A stretch of DNA of 64,000 bases from Pleodorina starrii (taxonomy: Eukaryota > Chlorophyta > Chlorophyceae > Chlamydomonadales > Volvocaceae). Location: contig BRXU01000013.1 in NCBI GenBank assembly GCA_030267565.1, positions 1,838,001 to 1,902,000 on the forward strand, given 5' to 3'. A program made the translations under genes and the position numbers. Positions 22,901 through 46,613 of this stretch are shown here, piece after piece; position 1 is the stretch's first letter, and every line of letters begins with the position of its first letter. Below the pieces are notes generated by a model, which was not told the DNA's origin, searched no databases, and saw only the letters and a list, made by a program, of their open reading frames with translations.

Positions 22901-25900
22901 CGCCCTGACCTTCCTGCGGGAGGGCGGCGGGGGCGCCGCCGGCGGCGCCGCCGGCGGCGGCGCCGCCGCCGGCGGCGCCACCACCGTGGCCGTTAGCCGG
23001 CTGAGTATGGAGATGGTGGTGCCAGCCGGCGTGGAGGTGGGCGGGGCCGTGTCGGCTACGGTGGAGTCGACCACGCAGCCGCCGCCGCAACGGCCCCGGC
23101 CCGTCGTGTCGATGGTAGACCTGACCGCAGCCGCCCTCAATGGCGAGGACGACGAAGCGGAGCGCGACCGCGAATCGCCGTCGGCCTTCGGCCCCGCCGC
23201 AGCCGCCGCCGCCGCCGCTGCAGCGGCAGCCACGCCCTCAACCGCGCGCGACGACAGCCTCGTACCCCGGATCGCCTCCACGGTCCGACGGCCGCCGCGC
23301 AAGGTCGCCTCGGCCCTGGGACCCAACGCCTTCGCCGCCGCAAACAGCCTGCGCCGGCGGAGCCTGCTGCTGAGCATCACCAATGGCCCACCGCCCCTCG
23401 CGTTCGGCTGCGCCCCCGCCGGCGCCTCTGCGCCGGTCGTCAGTGGCGGCGGAGGCGGCGGCGGAGGCGGCGGGGGGCCGCTGTCGCCGGTGGTGTCGGC
23501 GGGGGTGCCGTTGGCGCAGGGGCTGCCGTCGAGCAGTCGCCGGGTGTCGGTCGCGTCCGTGCTGGATTCGATGCCCCCGGACGCCGCCGTCGTCCTTCCC
23601 GGCGGGGACCAGGCCCTCTCCAGCAGCCGCGGCGTGTCGATGGCGACGCCGTACGGATCCAGTCGGAGGAGCCTGGCGGCGGTGGCGGCGGCGGCGGCGG
23701 CAGGGGGGCCCACCCGCGTCACGAAGCCGACGCAGAGCATGCCGCTGCCGCCACCCCAGCTGCCGCCGCCACCTCTGCCGATTCTGGAGGAGGTGGGTCG
23801 AGAGGGGACGGGTCGGTGAGGGTCGCGCATGCGTTTGGCCGGAAGCCTTTTTGGGGGGCGGAAGGGTGTGAGTGTGCGGGGCCGGGGCCGGGTGCGGGGG
23901 CTGCGACTCAGGGGCGGGTGCGGATGAAGCTGCCTCACTGCCGCTATATATGCCTAGTCAGCTGCCTCAGAGCCGCACTGCCGCACTGCCTCACTGACTG
24001 TCCGTCCGTCTGTCCGTCCGTCCGTGTGGCTGCTGGTCCAGGTGGAGCGCGTGCTCTCGCTCTCGGACTCTTGGCAGTTTGACACGTGGCGCCTGCGTGA
24101 CGTCACCAACGGCCACCCGCTGTCGGCGCTGGGCTTCTACCTCATACACCGGGCGGGACTGATCGAGCGGCTGAACCTGCGACCGGCGGTGCTGGCCAGG
24201 TGGGACACTGGGGAGACGGAGACGGAGACGGAGACGCCAGCCGGTGCCGCAGTGCAAGGGTAGCGGTTAAGGGAGCGCCTGGAGGTTCCACCCACCATCG
24301 ATAGATAGTGAAGCTCTCTGTAGCCCTTACCCGTACTGCTCACAATTATTTGCGAGCCTAATGATTTGCGAGGCCAACAAAACAATTGAAAATTTGGATA
24401 TGAAAACCCTATTAGTTTGCGAGGCGTCGGCCGGAATTTTGACAGAAACACCCCTGGAAACTTTTGAAATTTGCGAGGCCGTGAGCCGTTTACAAAAGTT
24501 TGCGAACTCGCATCTTTTAGTCAGCAATGTCAACGAAGCAGCAACGTTCTGTTATAGAGGAAGTGGACAAACAAAGAGGTTGCAAAGAGGCAGACTGAGT
24601 TAATTAAAGTTTGCGAGAAAATTTGCGAGGTTTGTTGGGAGTTCTTTTAGAAACTCTAAATATTTACGAGGGACCCTTTCGAGTTTTCCTTGACACTTTG
24701 CATGTTCCCAAACAATTAATTATTTATTCGCAAATAATGGTGAGCAGTACGGTATACGTACAGGAGCGGGACGGACCGGTGAACACCCGTTGGCCGTTGG
24801 CCGGAGGGCGTTAGTCATGTGTGCGTGTCCAGATGCACGGCCGCTGTCTTGTGAACCCACCCAGACATCGGCAAACGCCCAAATACGGTTTCGGGAAGGG
24901 GTCAATTTCTGTCAGCGTGGCCGTTTTTCTGATAGTTGCGAAATTTCCGCGTATACGGCAAGCGCGTGTGTACAAATTGAAGGTTTTCTTAGGATTCCCC
25001 TCTCATAGTCTGTTACAAATCAGTCGCAGGAAAAGTCGCTCCAAAGCAGCTCCAAGTCAGGAAATTACGGCTCCCCACCGGTCTCCCAGCCGTCCCCACA
25101 CGACACACACGTACGGCAGTACTCGCACACCTGTCCTCCTTCCCTCAGCCTTCACCCCCGACCGAGCATTACCAAACAAGCATTGTGCAGTCCCACTTCA
25201 ATTTTAGTCCCTTTGCGCACAGTCCCACTTCAATTAGACCTCATTCATTTGCCACACAGCAGTTCAGACCGACCGCAGCCGGGAGAACTGTGGCAGTCGG
25301 ATCTGATTCTCAATCTTAGGGCTGTGTATCGCAACTGACAAAGGTCCATAAGCAGACTGGCATGCTGCGGCCGTTACACCAAAGCAACATGCAGTGCCAC
25401 GCACCTGCATACCACGTAGACCTTGGGCGTTTTGACCAGGGCGCACATGCTCGCAGCCAAGTCCTGGAACTCAAGGATGCGCTTAGGAGATCTGGCGAAG
25501 ATAGAGTGGGCCGAACGGATAAGCCGGTCGACAGAATCGACCGCCGAACGAAGCTGTTTGGAGCTGTTGCGGTGCGTCCCGGCATCCTTCACGGCGAGGG
25601 CGACGCGATGGCTGGCGCAATGCACACCAAACACCAGGCTATTGACCTGCCGCCGGAAATAGCCAAAGACGCCCTTGTTCTCCGAAGACACGGCGGCTGC
25701 ACCATCCCCGGAGAACGATGCAAGCTTATCCGGCAAGGCCACTCCACGCTCCTCAAAGGCACCGGCGCAAGCTTCGAACATGGCCTGGCCGGTCCAGCCC
25801 TCCAACTTGACGAGGGCGAAGAACTCGTCGTACAGTTTACCGGTCTCTGGGTCATCGTAGGTGACACACACGGCGGAGTGTGACTCGCCTGCAGCAGGGC

Positions 25901-28900
25901 ACCAGGAGCAATTGCTTGCGCCGGCGAGGGCTGAACCGTGGTGGTGTTGGGGACAGCTTGAGGGTCTCTGGGCTGAGTGGGCGGCGGCGCAGGGTTGGGA
26001 GGGGGTGGCGCGCCAGCAGCAGCGGCGAGGTCTTCAGGAATATCGATGAGGTCGTCATCTTCTGAATCTGACGGGTCCAGCTGGGCAGGCGAAGCCAGGA
26101 CAACCGACCGGCGTGGCACCTTGTGCGGGCGGGGGGAGGCGTGAGCTCCGACTTGAGCACCCGCCTCATCCCCGGGGCTCCGCTGGCGCATAACACCTAC
26201 ATGAAATAACGAGTGTCGCCAGGTTACATTGATATGTGGTCGCCCTGGACAGCTTGCGAACAAGGTCATACCTCGTTCGGATGGCCCAGCTGTCTCATTG
26301 TTCGCTCCATAAGCGCCAGTGCCAGTTGGCGGCATTGGAGTCCCAGGCCCAGGTTGCTGATTCCCAGCGCTTTTCGGCAGGAGGCTGTCAATGCGGCGCT
26401 GCTTTCCGCTGTTGACCTGCTCCCTAATCTCCTTCCTGCCGGTCCGCGAGTTGACCCCGGCCAGTCGACCAGCAGTTGTCAGAATTACAAAGAAAATGAG
26501 AATTGAAGCCGTGATAACTAGCGGCAAAAGCACGGTCATTTTCCCGGGTCTGGTCTTTGACATTGACCTTGACTCGGGCCCTTCGGGCGGCCCTTCGGGC
26601 CGCATGGGAGCCTAACTTATGAATCGGGAGGTCCTATTTCGGTAAGCGGATCGGGTTCGGTCGGCCTATTTCAGTTTCGGTCACTTCGGTACGGACCGAA
26701 CGTACCGAAGCGTTTGCCGATGTCTGAACCCACCCCAACCCGCCCTCATCCTCCGACTTTATTCTGCGGTCCCGCTCCGCTGCCTCCCCACCTGCCCGCC
26801 TGCCCACCCGCCCACGCGCCCACCCTCTCCCCCTTCCCGCCCCTCCTCGACCCACCCTCTCTCCCCCCAAACCCCCAGGCTCCTCCGTCACATCGAGGCC
26901 GGCTACAACGACAACCCCTACCACAACGCCACCCACGCCGCGGACGTGTTGCAGACCCTGCACGTCATCATCCACGGCGCGCAGCTGCACGTGCACTACC
27001 TGGACCACCTGGGGCTGCTGGCGGCGTACTTTGCGGCGGTGAGGGCCTTAGAGGGGAGGGGGCGGGCAGGGGGGCAGGGACGGAGGGAACGTGTATATGC
27101 CCGCCTCTTAAGTCGTTGGGTGTGGCAATCAAAGCGCAAAACACACCAGCCGCGCTGCCAGCCGACCCCAACCCCTGTCTCATCCTCGTCCCTGGCTGCC
27201 TCCCACGCCCAACAACCCCACCCCCCACCCAGATCGTCCACGACTACGGCCACCCGGGCCTGACCAACGACTTCCTCGTCGCCACCTCCGACCCGCTGGC
27301 TGTGCGCTACAACGACCGCTCGCCCCTGGAGAACCACCACGCAGCCGCATCCTTCGGACTGCTGCAGCGGTCGGGTCTGGACCTGCTGCTTCCGCTGACC
27401 AAGGCGGAACGAGCCGCATTCAGGAAGCAGGCGGGTCTCGGCTCGCGACTCGCGAAAGGCCGTGCTTTGCGCTTTGTGCGGAAAGAGCAACGCGGGATGC
27501 GCTTTTCGCTGTCGCGGCTGTCGGCAGTTACCGCAGCTACCAGGCGGGCAAATGAGCGTGTGTGTCTGTGCCTGTTTGTATGTGTGCGTGCGTCTGTGTC
27601 TGTGTGCGTCTGTCTGTGTCTCACAGTCGTGTATGTGTCTACCGGTATCTGTCTGTCTGTCTGTGTCCCCCAGTCGCTCCAACCAGATCCCGCAGGCCCC
27701 TGTCTACCGCCCACCTGCATCTGCGCGCGTGTGTGTGTGTGTTCTCCAGGTGATCGAGATGGTCCTGGCCACGGACGTGAAGCAGCACTTCACCCTGCTG
27801 AGCCAGTTCAACACCGCACACCGCCTCGCAAGCTTCGCGCACACGCCCAGCACAGCCAAGGGCGCACGGGCCTCTGGGTGAGTGCGCTGGCAGACGCACC
27901 CGCCTCACACACATACACACGCAGACTGTCATACACACACGCACACACGCACACACACACAACCCGGAGGTTCTGGATGTGGCCACGGGCTGGGATGTGC
28001 CGGTGTGAGTGCGCACATGCGCTATCGGCACCCCGTTGGGCGTAACCCCGATACAGGAACAAATACCCATACGAGCCGGGGGGCCAAGGGCTAACAGGAC
28101 GCCTGAAAAAGCGCAACATCAGCCAGACGCCTTGGCAGGAGAACAAGATGGCGAACACCCAAAAGGCGCAGTTGGGATGCGGCTCCGTTTCGCCGCCGCC
28201 GGATGCGCTCCCGCATCTTTGCCAGACAGGCAGTGCCCCACGTCATGGCCTCCAGCATGCCGTCTTGATGGGGCTAACCCTCCTCTGTACTGCGCTGTAC
28301 TGCACTGTACTGCACCGTCATCAGGAGCATGAGTCTTGAGCTCAAGGAGATCGTTGTTGACGTTGACGCGGACGTCAAGGCGCTGGCCCCCAAGCCGCTT
28401 GACGAGACGGAGCGGCTGCTGAGTCTGCAGCTGGCCATCAAGGCGGCGGATCTGGGGCACCTGGGCGAGGAACTAGACGTGCACCAGAGGTAGGGGGCGG
28501 AAGGGTCGGGGGCAGGGGCAGGGGCAGGGGCAGGCGGGTCATGTGCCCCGGCGAAAGGAACAGCTGCAGCGCCCGCCCACTCGCCCTCCTTGCCCACACC
28601 CGCTTGCCTGCCCGCCCGTTGTTGCGCCCTCTGCCCCTCTGGCCCACTGCCCCTCTGCCCCACCGCCCAGGTGGCTGTCGGGTCTGGAGGAGGAGTTTTT
28701 CCGGCAGGGCGACAAGGAGCGCCAGCTGGGCATTCCCATCAGTCCGCTCTTCGACCGGGCCAAGCAGGGCGTCAGCAAGAGCCAGGTGGGTGCAGCAAAG
28801 GAGGGCCCACAGGCAAAGTTGGGCGGGGGCCGGGCGTCAGGACGTCGTCCCTTCTGAACCCCGCGGTGCCGTGTCTCGCTGAACCGCACTCGCTGAACCC

Positions 28901-29527
28901 ACCGTGGGGCGCTCCGTCACCCGCATCGGCTCCTCCTGCACCTGTCGAAAACTCGGACGGTGCATCGGCCCTCTGCGCGGTGCAACCCACAAACAAAACA
29001 TACTCAGATGTCAGCCGTTGCGAGCACCCTTACCGTGGCAGTGCAGTGCAGTGCAGGGGCTCAGGGTACGGTATCACACTCGGGAGGGCGACAGGGCGTG
29101 CACGGTTTTACGTTACAAGTGCCGCCGTCGTCCTTCCTTCCCCGTATACCGTATATATCATGTTCGTCCTTCTCCTTGCTCTCTATTTCATCACGCACAC
29201 CCTCCCACCCATCTCCGCTGCGGTATCTTCTATTTACCTCCCCCACCCACTCCCGCTCCCGCTCCCACTCCCACACCCCAGGTCGGCTTCTACGACTTTG
29301 TGGCGCTCCCGCTGATGCACGCTCTGTGCAGCGCCTTCCCGGGCACGCAGCCCCTCATGACCTGCTTCCTGGGCAACTACCACTACTGGAAGAGCGTCGA
29401 GGGCTTGGCGACGAATGTTGCCGCGCAGGGCGGCCCCAAGCGCGTCTTCAGCGGCCCCTCTGTGCGCCCCGACACGTCGGCCTCACAGCTACCGGATCTG
29501 GACAAAGGGAAGGCGGGCGCGTCCTGA
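16986..29527 (+). CDS. PDE-A: CHASE-sensor transmembrane cyclic-nucleotide phosphodiesterase
   Basis: Predicted membrane receptor that hydrolyses 3',5'-cAMP and/or cGMP. Exons: 16986-17027, 17158-17286, 17993-18157, 18815-18923, 19511-19737, 20162-20292, 20713-20767, 21250-21371, 21522-21625, 21951-22111, 22467-23792, 24042-24199, 26879-27038, 27233-27430, 27750-27877, 28325-28489, 28671-28785, 29282-29527; 1246 aa. Membrane segment 1 is about residues 26-45, the CHASE-type ectodomain about 55-300, and membrane segment 2 about 304-325. A conserved helix (362-415) precedes an Ala/Gly/Ser linker (416-857). The catalytic domain runs from 858: HN-x2-H (925-929), HDYGHPG (966-972), [11 protein letters not shown], metal-ligand Asp 1114 in AADLGH, and invariant Gln 1165. 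Ectodomain N-glycosylation sites and a CGAPC pair fit an outside location. The start gives a short N-terminus alignable with PDE-B. Intron 12 hosts transposons; intron 14 has a GC donor. Confidence 0.85.
19748..19768 (+). repeat. Telomere-like TTTAGGG/TTTTAGGG run in PDE-A intron 5
   Basis: Two to three tandem telomere-type units lie just inside the donor of intron 5. A similar run sits in PDE-B at 43371-43394. Confidence 0.6.
20514..20582 (+). repeat. CTG/GCTGCT-rich microsatellite in PDE-A intron 6
   Basis: Interrupted CTG triplets lie wholly within the intron 20293-20712, with no coding role in the model. Confidence 0.7.
21183..21232 (+). repeat. (CACC)n microsatellite before PDE-A exon 8
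   Basis: Tandem CACC/CGCC tetramers form a pyrimidine-rich tract just upstream of the acceptor at 21249. Confidence 0.8.
24331..24753. mobile_element. MITE-like element with 25-bp terminal inverted repeats in PDE-A intron 12
   Basis: The left end 24331-24355 (starts CCGTACTGCTCAC) matches the reverse complement of 24729-24753 at 24 of 25 positions. The 423-bp element is AT-rich, has no coding capacity, and contains many TTTGCGAGG motifs inside. No target-site duplication could be defined with confidence. Confidence 0.7.
25374..26605 (-). pseudogene. hAT-type transposase remnant in PDE-A intron 12 (antisense to PDE-A)
   Basis: The downstream frame 25871-25374 contains a block typical of hAT/ZNF862-like transposases: CVTYDDPETGKLYDEFF, then SGDGAAAVSSENKGVFGYF and VHCASHRVALAVKDAG, the RNase H-like core region. 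It ends at a stop well short of the C-terminal dimerisation region. The upstream frame from 26605 has a QRRIDSLL motif reminiscent of the PCNA-binding-like N-termini of such proteins and an acidic segment. It joins the core only by a frameshift or an intron near 25890. No terminal repeats or 8-bp duplication were found, so it is judged a dead, truncated copy. Confidence 0.65.
26684..26710. repeat. Small inverted repeat (hairpin) in PDE-A intron 12
   Basis: Arms CTTCGGTACG and CGTACCGAAG of 10 bp are separated by 7 bases. This may be the edge of another degenerate mobile element. Confidence 0.6.
26879..29527 (+). other. PDE-A catalytic core exons
   Basis: Key codons: the first metal His pair motif starts at 26922 (HNATHAADV), HD of the second motif at 27239-27244, the third metal Asp at 28449-28451 (AADLGHLG), and the purine-clamping Gln at 28783-28785 (SKSQVGFYDF). 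All residues needed for two-metal hydrolysis appear present, so activity is expected. Substrate preference (cAMP or cGMP) cannot be read with confidence. Confidence 0.8.
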
Positions 29528-29723
29528 TCCAATCCCAACTGGTTTCATAGGAGCAGGCGATTCGATATGTGGGGATCGTCATTTTCGGACAAGAATTGCA
29601 TTGCAGCAGGGTTGGGGCGGCATACTTTGTTGCCAGCAGCAGTAGCCGGGAATATGCTCTCACTGGGGATGTGGGGAAGCGCTTTTTCCGGCAGGCGGCG
29701 TCGATCGCAGCACGCCTGGCCTG

Positions 29724-29758
29724 CCGGCCGGCCGGCCGGCCGGCCAGCGGCCGGCCGG
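29724..29758. repeat. (GGCC)n self-complementary block
   Basis: About 22 uninterrupted bases of CCGG/GGCC are followed by CAG and a further CGGCCGGCCGG. The block is entirely palindromic and able to form a strong hairpin just after PDE-A. Confidence 0.85.
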
Positions 29759-32700
29759 TGGCTCGGCACAATCCATGCATACCGTAAGCGTGTGAGTGAG
29801 GTTGGAGATTGGGTTCGGATGCGGGTCGGGCGCAATGGCCAATCACAAGCGCCATCGGAGCGGTCAGCTGCCGTTCTCATGTACCGGTACCGGTATGTCT
29901 GTCCACTTGCCAAGCATGTCGGTTTCCATGTCGGGGGTGCGCAGCCAGGGCTGCCCCTCGCCCTCCTTGTTCGTCCAGGTCGGCTAACAAACTGCTTCGA
30001 GGCCCGCGCGCAACGCCGCCGCCGCCAGGTCTCCCGGATGGCTCGCGGCCATTCGGGGTGGAGATTGCATAGGAAGCGGCGTAAGCGGGTGATTGTCGGC
30101 AGAGCTGCTGTGCCCCTATATCCCGCGGCAGGCGTTTTCCTACCACATGTACTGGTGCCGGGATCAATCAATGTACGGGGCTGCAAGAGGGCCTTAGAAT
30201 AAAAGGAAGATACCGCAGCTACAGAAGATACAGCAGGGACGAGGAGGATGCCTGGGTTGCTTGGCGCCAAGTGGGGCGGCCTCTCGGGGTGGCTCCAAGT
30301 AGCGGGGAGGCGTATGGGGGAAGAGGATGGCTCGAGGTTGTGTGCCGCTGGTTGGCCGCGAGGGGCAGCTGTCCGAGGAAGACCGGCCTCACCGCGTCCT
30401 CAGCCGTCCGTGTTTCCTTCCCTGGAGCCGCCCGTTGCGTTCGGCCGCGCCTGCCTGTCTTCCTGCCCTGCCCTGCCCTGCCTGCGTGACACAGCCGTCC
30501 AGGCATTTGCCTGGACCTGGGAGGCGTGCCGACCCCTTAAAACCATCCGGCTACACTACGGTGCAGTGGACTGTCAAGTTCTGGGCAGCGTGGGCCCCAC
30601 AGGCAGCACTGCGCGCGCGTGCACTGCCGGCGTGTCACATCAACACCACCGGGTCGCCCATTATCTCTTGAACGGGCTAGCATCGTATGTTTGTGGTTGG
30701 TGGCCGCGAAGCCTTTGCTCTCGCAGCAAGAGCCGGATTCCGAGCCCGGGCCGGACATCTCGGCTTTGGCCGGGGGTGAGGTCACCGAGCTGCCGGTCGT
30801 TCGTGGATGCGGCTTGCCTTTGCTCTCGCACGGACATCTGGTCTGAGGTGTGAAGAGCGGGCGGAGAGAGGAGTGTGGCCATTCCCTACCTGGTCAGGCT
30901 GTATAACTGTTGCGATGTACTGATGGCGGGATTGAAAGGTGACGAAGCTGCGAATCGATATCGGGTCGCGCTGTGTCAGTCAGATGGCCACGGCGTGCCG
31001 TATGGTGCCTGCCGCGCCGCGCACGGCCATTATGTATTGTGGGTTACTGCTATTGCGAGCGTGCTCGGAGTTTGAGAGGGCGCGCAAGGGGCTGCGGGCG
31101 AATGCGTGTGCTTGACGAGGCTTTGGGGAATCATGGGATGGGATGGGATGGTGCAACGGGTGATTCTGCAGCTGTCGGTCAGCCCCTGTTTGTGGGAATG
31201 ACGGTGTGGCGCCAAGCCCGCCCGCCCTTGCATCCGCGACTGGCCCATCACGCCATCAGTTTGCTCGTCCTGCCTGCACTCAGGCCGATAGGTGCCGTGC
31301 TGCTCCCAGCCCATGCGCTCAGGGGGGTAAGCGGTGTTTTTTACGCGTATGTGCGGATGCGTATATGTGTGCGGCGATATATGAGAGATGTCGCACCCTG
31401 CTGCTCTGGTCGACGGGCAGATGGAATATGTCGCTGCGCTAGTCAACGCTGGCCGGTCCACAGGCTGGCCCGCGCGTGCGTGCCCTCGCTTCGTGAACAC
31501 GCTGACGTCTCCAGGAGTGACGTGGGAAATGGCAGAGAAGTCTGGTTCTAGCGACGAGCAGTTATGTTCCGTTATTTACTTATTCACCGTACTGTAGTAT
31601 GGCTTCACAGCCGGCGGCTGCTCCCTTCCGGGACAGTTGCCGCCTTCAGACGGTATCTGCCGTTGCTGTTCCATCGATCTTTTATGTCTAGCCCCTCTGC
31701 CGGGGCTATTACTCCCACCGTCACACCCGTCGCCAAGCTCGTGGGGGTGACAGCGGGGATGGGCTGCGTGGGTGTTGGATCTGCGGTATAGTATCAACTC
31801 GGTGGTGAGCCGCTCGGTCCGGCCCTCGGCCGGAGGCAACCGGCGGCCGCCAGTCCGACGTGAAAAACAACCGCAACGGATCGCCCTTTGCGGGTTGTGC
31901 GTGGTGCAAGGTATTAGCAATTCACCGTAAGAGTGAGGGGGCTGCGACCGTCCAGGCAGCATTGCTTTGGTTTACCGTAGTTGATGTGTACTTGCCCGTT
32001 GCCATCCCAGTTAACCCCGATGTGGAACGTGCATCGATTGGAATTTGCACCCGGGCCTCTCAAACGGTGACTGTAGCCGGGGGAGATTGTCGGCGGGATT
32101 CACTGCGACCCAGATATGCAGGTTTACGATGTGGGAAGTGTCCTAATGTGTTGTTGGGGTTGACGCAGGCCATGGCCCCGCGACTGGCGGGGCCCTGCGG
32201 CCCAACGGCCGCATGGAAACGCGATACCGGTACCCGGTTGGGCTATTTGGCGTCCCTTTCCAAATGATGGGGGGGACCCCACTGCGGCTGCGTTGCCATG
32301 AAGTATATGCGTGCCGCATGCGCGCATGGTGTGCTAGCTGCTGGCGTGCGCTTAGCGTTGTCGCGTTGTGTTTGCAGTGAGGCCCCGTTATGTGAGAGGC
32401 TTTTTCGTGGCCGCATGCCGTCGTGTAGGCCCCCGCTGAGGATGCACAAGTTGCTTGCATGGACAGGCGTTCGTTTGCAGGAGTGCTGGAGTGATAACGC
32501 ACAAGTGACATGTCTGCAACGTGGCTCGGGGCGATGTGAAGCGGGTACTTCAACCGACGGATGTGGCAACAGCCAGGCACGTACAGGCCGTGTTCGGGAG
32601 TGCGGCGCCCTGGCGGGTTTACTGATGTGAGTGTAGGTCACTTGAGACGCGACGAAAGCCATAGTACTGAGGCCATGAAATGTTCCATAGTTGGACGACG

Positions 32701-34160
32701 CATGGCTAGGACGACGCATGTGCTGCTCATGTGCGAATATCTGAGAGGGGCGAAACTGTAGGCGGTCATATTTTGGCTTTTGTAGAAATTATGGATCCTC
32801 GAAATGGGGAGCAGAGCACACTGATTTTGCGATGCGCCATGCTGCAAATCGGGCCCCAGCTGGCCAATTTTTTATTTTAACGGAGCGAGTGTTTTGTAAC
32901 CGTCAGTACCTTGCTCGCTGGCCCGGCAACAACGGCGGCGTCACCAGTTGCACCCGAGGGCGCAACGCATTAGCCCAGCTTGCTTGTTCAACAGAGGCAT
33001 GGGGCCCCGAATGGCCACAAAAGGCACCCCAAGGATAGCCACTGGGTCCAAAACCTCAATCTGCTGGGTCAAAGGTTTTTTTACCGAAACACACGCAGGG
33101 CATACCATGAACGGTCCGCTTCACCGGAACAAGCATCGAGCCACGTCACGGACATCAATGGGCTAGGCGATGGGCTGTATGTGGGCTCGTCCCGTACACA
33201 AGTACCACTACGGTACTCTTACGCCGCTCCGACGGTCCGCCCGTGCATCCACCTGCCTACCTGCCCAACCAACCGAATAACCACCCTAACCGCTCGAACC
33301 TCAGACGATGTTGCCATGTGGCCAAGGTTCCGGGTGTACGTACCCACACATACCGGCAACAGATCCTGCTGCCAGAACTCACTCGTCAACCTTATTGCTT
33401 AAATCCACTAGACGCCGCTTTATAGACATGCACGTATTTAGGCAAAATAACGTTTCCCTGAGGAAAAGAAAAAACAACAAGCATTTTGGCAGTCCAGCCC
33501 CGTGCCGAGGCTCCTCCGCTTTGTCACACTTCGCACGACACCTCGAGGTCACCATCGGGACTTGCGCCCCCACATACAGGCCCCGGCAACACGCGAACAT
33601 TAAGACAGGAGAAGAAAAAGAGGTCACCAGCACACTGAGTCCGGAGGCGAAGGGGCTTCGACTTGGAGGGACACCGCACTTCCGTCTGAAACTGACATCG
33701 TCCACGGTAATATGTGTGCCGGCTGTCGTGGCCTGGCACTCCCACCCTGGTCTGCTTTTGCCCCAGCCAGCAAGCCAGTCGTCGTCTCCGCTGCAGTGCA
33801 CCGCCGGCCCGATGGCCCGCGGAGGCTCTACCAGCCGCTGGCCTGGAGCTCACGGGTACAAGAACAACAACTGCAACTGCCGCAAGCAGCGCCAATCAAC
33901 CCGCATCACGCCTTCAACGCAAAACGGACAACGTCATTACCCAAACCGCGCCACTGTCACGCATCGCATCGCCCCGCTGACACCTCAACCGCCCGCACCC
34001 GCACCCGCTGCCAAAAGTGCACAAATAGCAACACGCTATCAGCCTCGAACGAAAAGCCCTCAGCCGCAGCGCGGGTTATGTCTTCATGATGGCTTCTTAA
34101 AGAAAATTAGACGACGGCAACAAACCTGGGGATGAAGGCACAACAGGACCCCATGCATGG

Positions 34161-34165
34161 TTACA
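34161..34165 (-). promoter_or_regulatory. Candidate TGTAA polyadenylation signal for PDE-B
   Basis: This is the first TGTAA noticed on the minus strand after the PDE-B stop, about 960 bases downstream. Such long 3' regions are common in these algae; its use is inferred. Confidence 0.25.
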
Positions 34166-35122
34166 AAAATTTAAGTTCGGATGCGAGACATCGCGCCGAC
34201 ACACTTCTGGATGAGCAGTCTGCCGTACATTGCAGTACAAACAGTACGGATATTCACGAAACAAACCGCGCCCCGGGGAGAAGCCCCGGAGAGCAGTAGA
34301 ACGCAGGGCCCAGCCGATGCGGCACGCAGCTGTGGAAGGAGGGTGCGAATGCCGCATGTGTGGGGCCCGGTTGTGAACATCGGGTACGTCCCGCAAGGCG
34401 ACAGCAGACGCGGGCGCTCCATCGAGGCATCAGCACCGCCAGGCGCGCATCAGCATCAGCATCAGCAGCATACATGACAGTGTCCAAAACAACCAACAAG
34501 CGGGAGCCAGTAGATAGCCACTTCCCGAACCGAGCACGCACGGCCGCCAAAATTAAGCCCCACCAAGGATCGCCGACTCTCCAATGACGACACAAATACG
34601 GCAAAGACCGCTTTGCTTCGACCCCCTTTTTTTATTGCACTCCACCGAATCGAACATTATTTTGCCGCGTAGCCGCACGCCTTCGTCCAGCAACGAGTTG
34701 TCTACCCTGGCCTGCAGGCCTGGGCACTTCGCCTGCCCCGCATTGCATTGCGCGCATGTGCAAGGCGTTGGCGATACCAGGGCCGCCCCGGTGGCCGGCT
34801 GCCGAATGCATCGAGCAGCCCCTCTCGAGATGCTAGCGTACTTGCTGGTTCCACAATGCCCCACATGTTGCGACTGCGGGGTGTATCTTCAAGGGTGCAG
34901 CAAGGCAGCGCATTGCGTGTCTTTTCTTCGTGCATAAACCTCGGCCGCGCGGCAAGGCGGCCGAACCTGCGGTCGAAACAAGCACACCGCCGCCGCCGCC
35001 GCCAGGCACAATCAGCAACTCAACTCCCCAAGCACACCACCTGCTCTTTCATTCACTCATATTTTCTTGTAGTAAGCCTCTTGTAGTAAGCCTCTCGTCA
35101 TGCAGAGTGTAATGGACAAATG

Positions 35123-46613
<11,491 letters not shown>

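Larger units (their letters stand above)
29528..35122. other. Region between the 3' ends of PDE-A and PDE-B, no gene recognised
   Basis: Open frames on both strands lack family motifs and have shadow-like composition. Visible structures are a GGCC-repeat block (29724-29758), many short ACCGGTA-type motifs, and lower GC in 32600-34200. The 3' untranslated regions of the two tail-to-tail genes must lie here. Confidence 0.4.

Noticed and set aside
22658..23938. 426-codon minus-strand open frame over the PDE-A linker exon
   Set aside because: It is the antisense shadow of the + strand linker exon, caused by GC-rich codon use; the + frame has matching splice sites and paralogs.
33308..34135. 275-codon + strand open frame between PDE-A and PDE-B
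   Set aside because: No family motif, no splice partners, and composition of chance reading.
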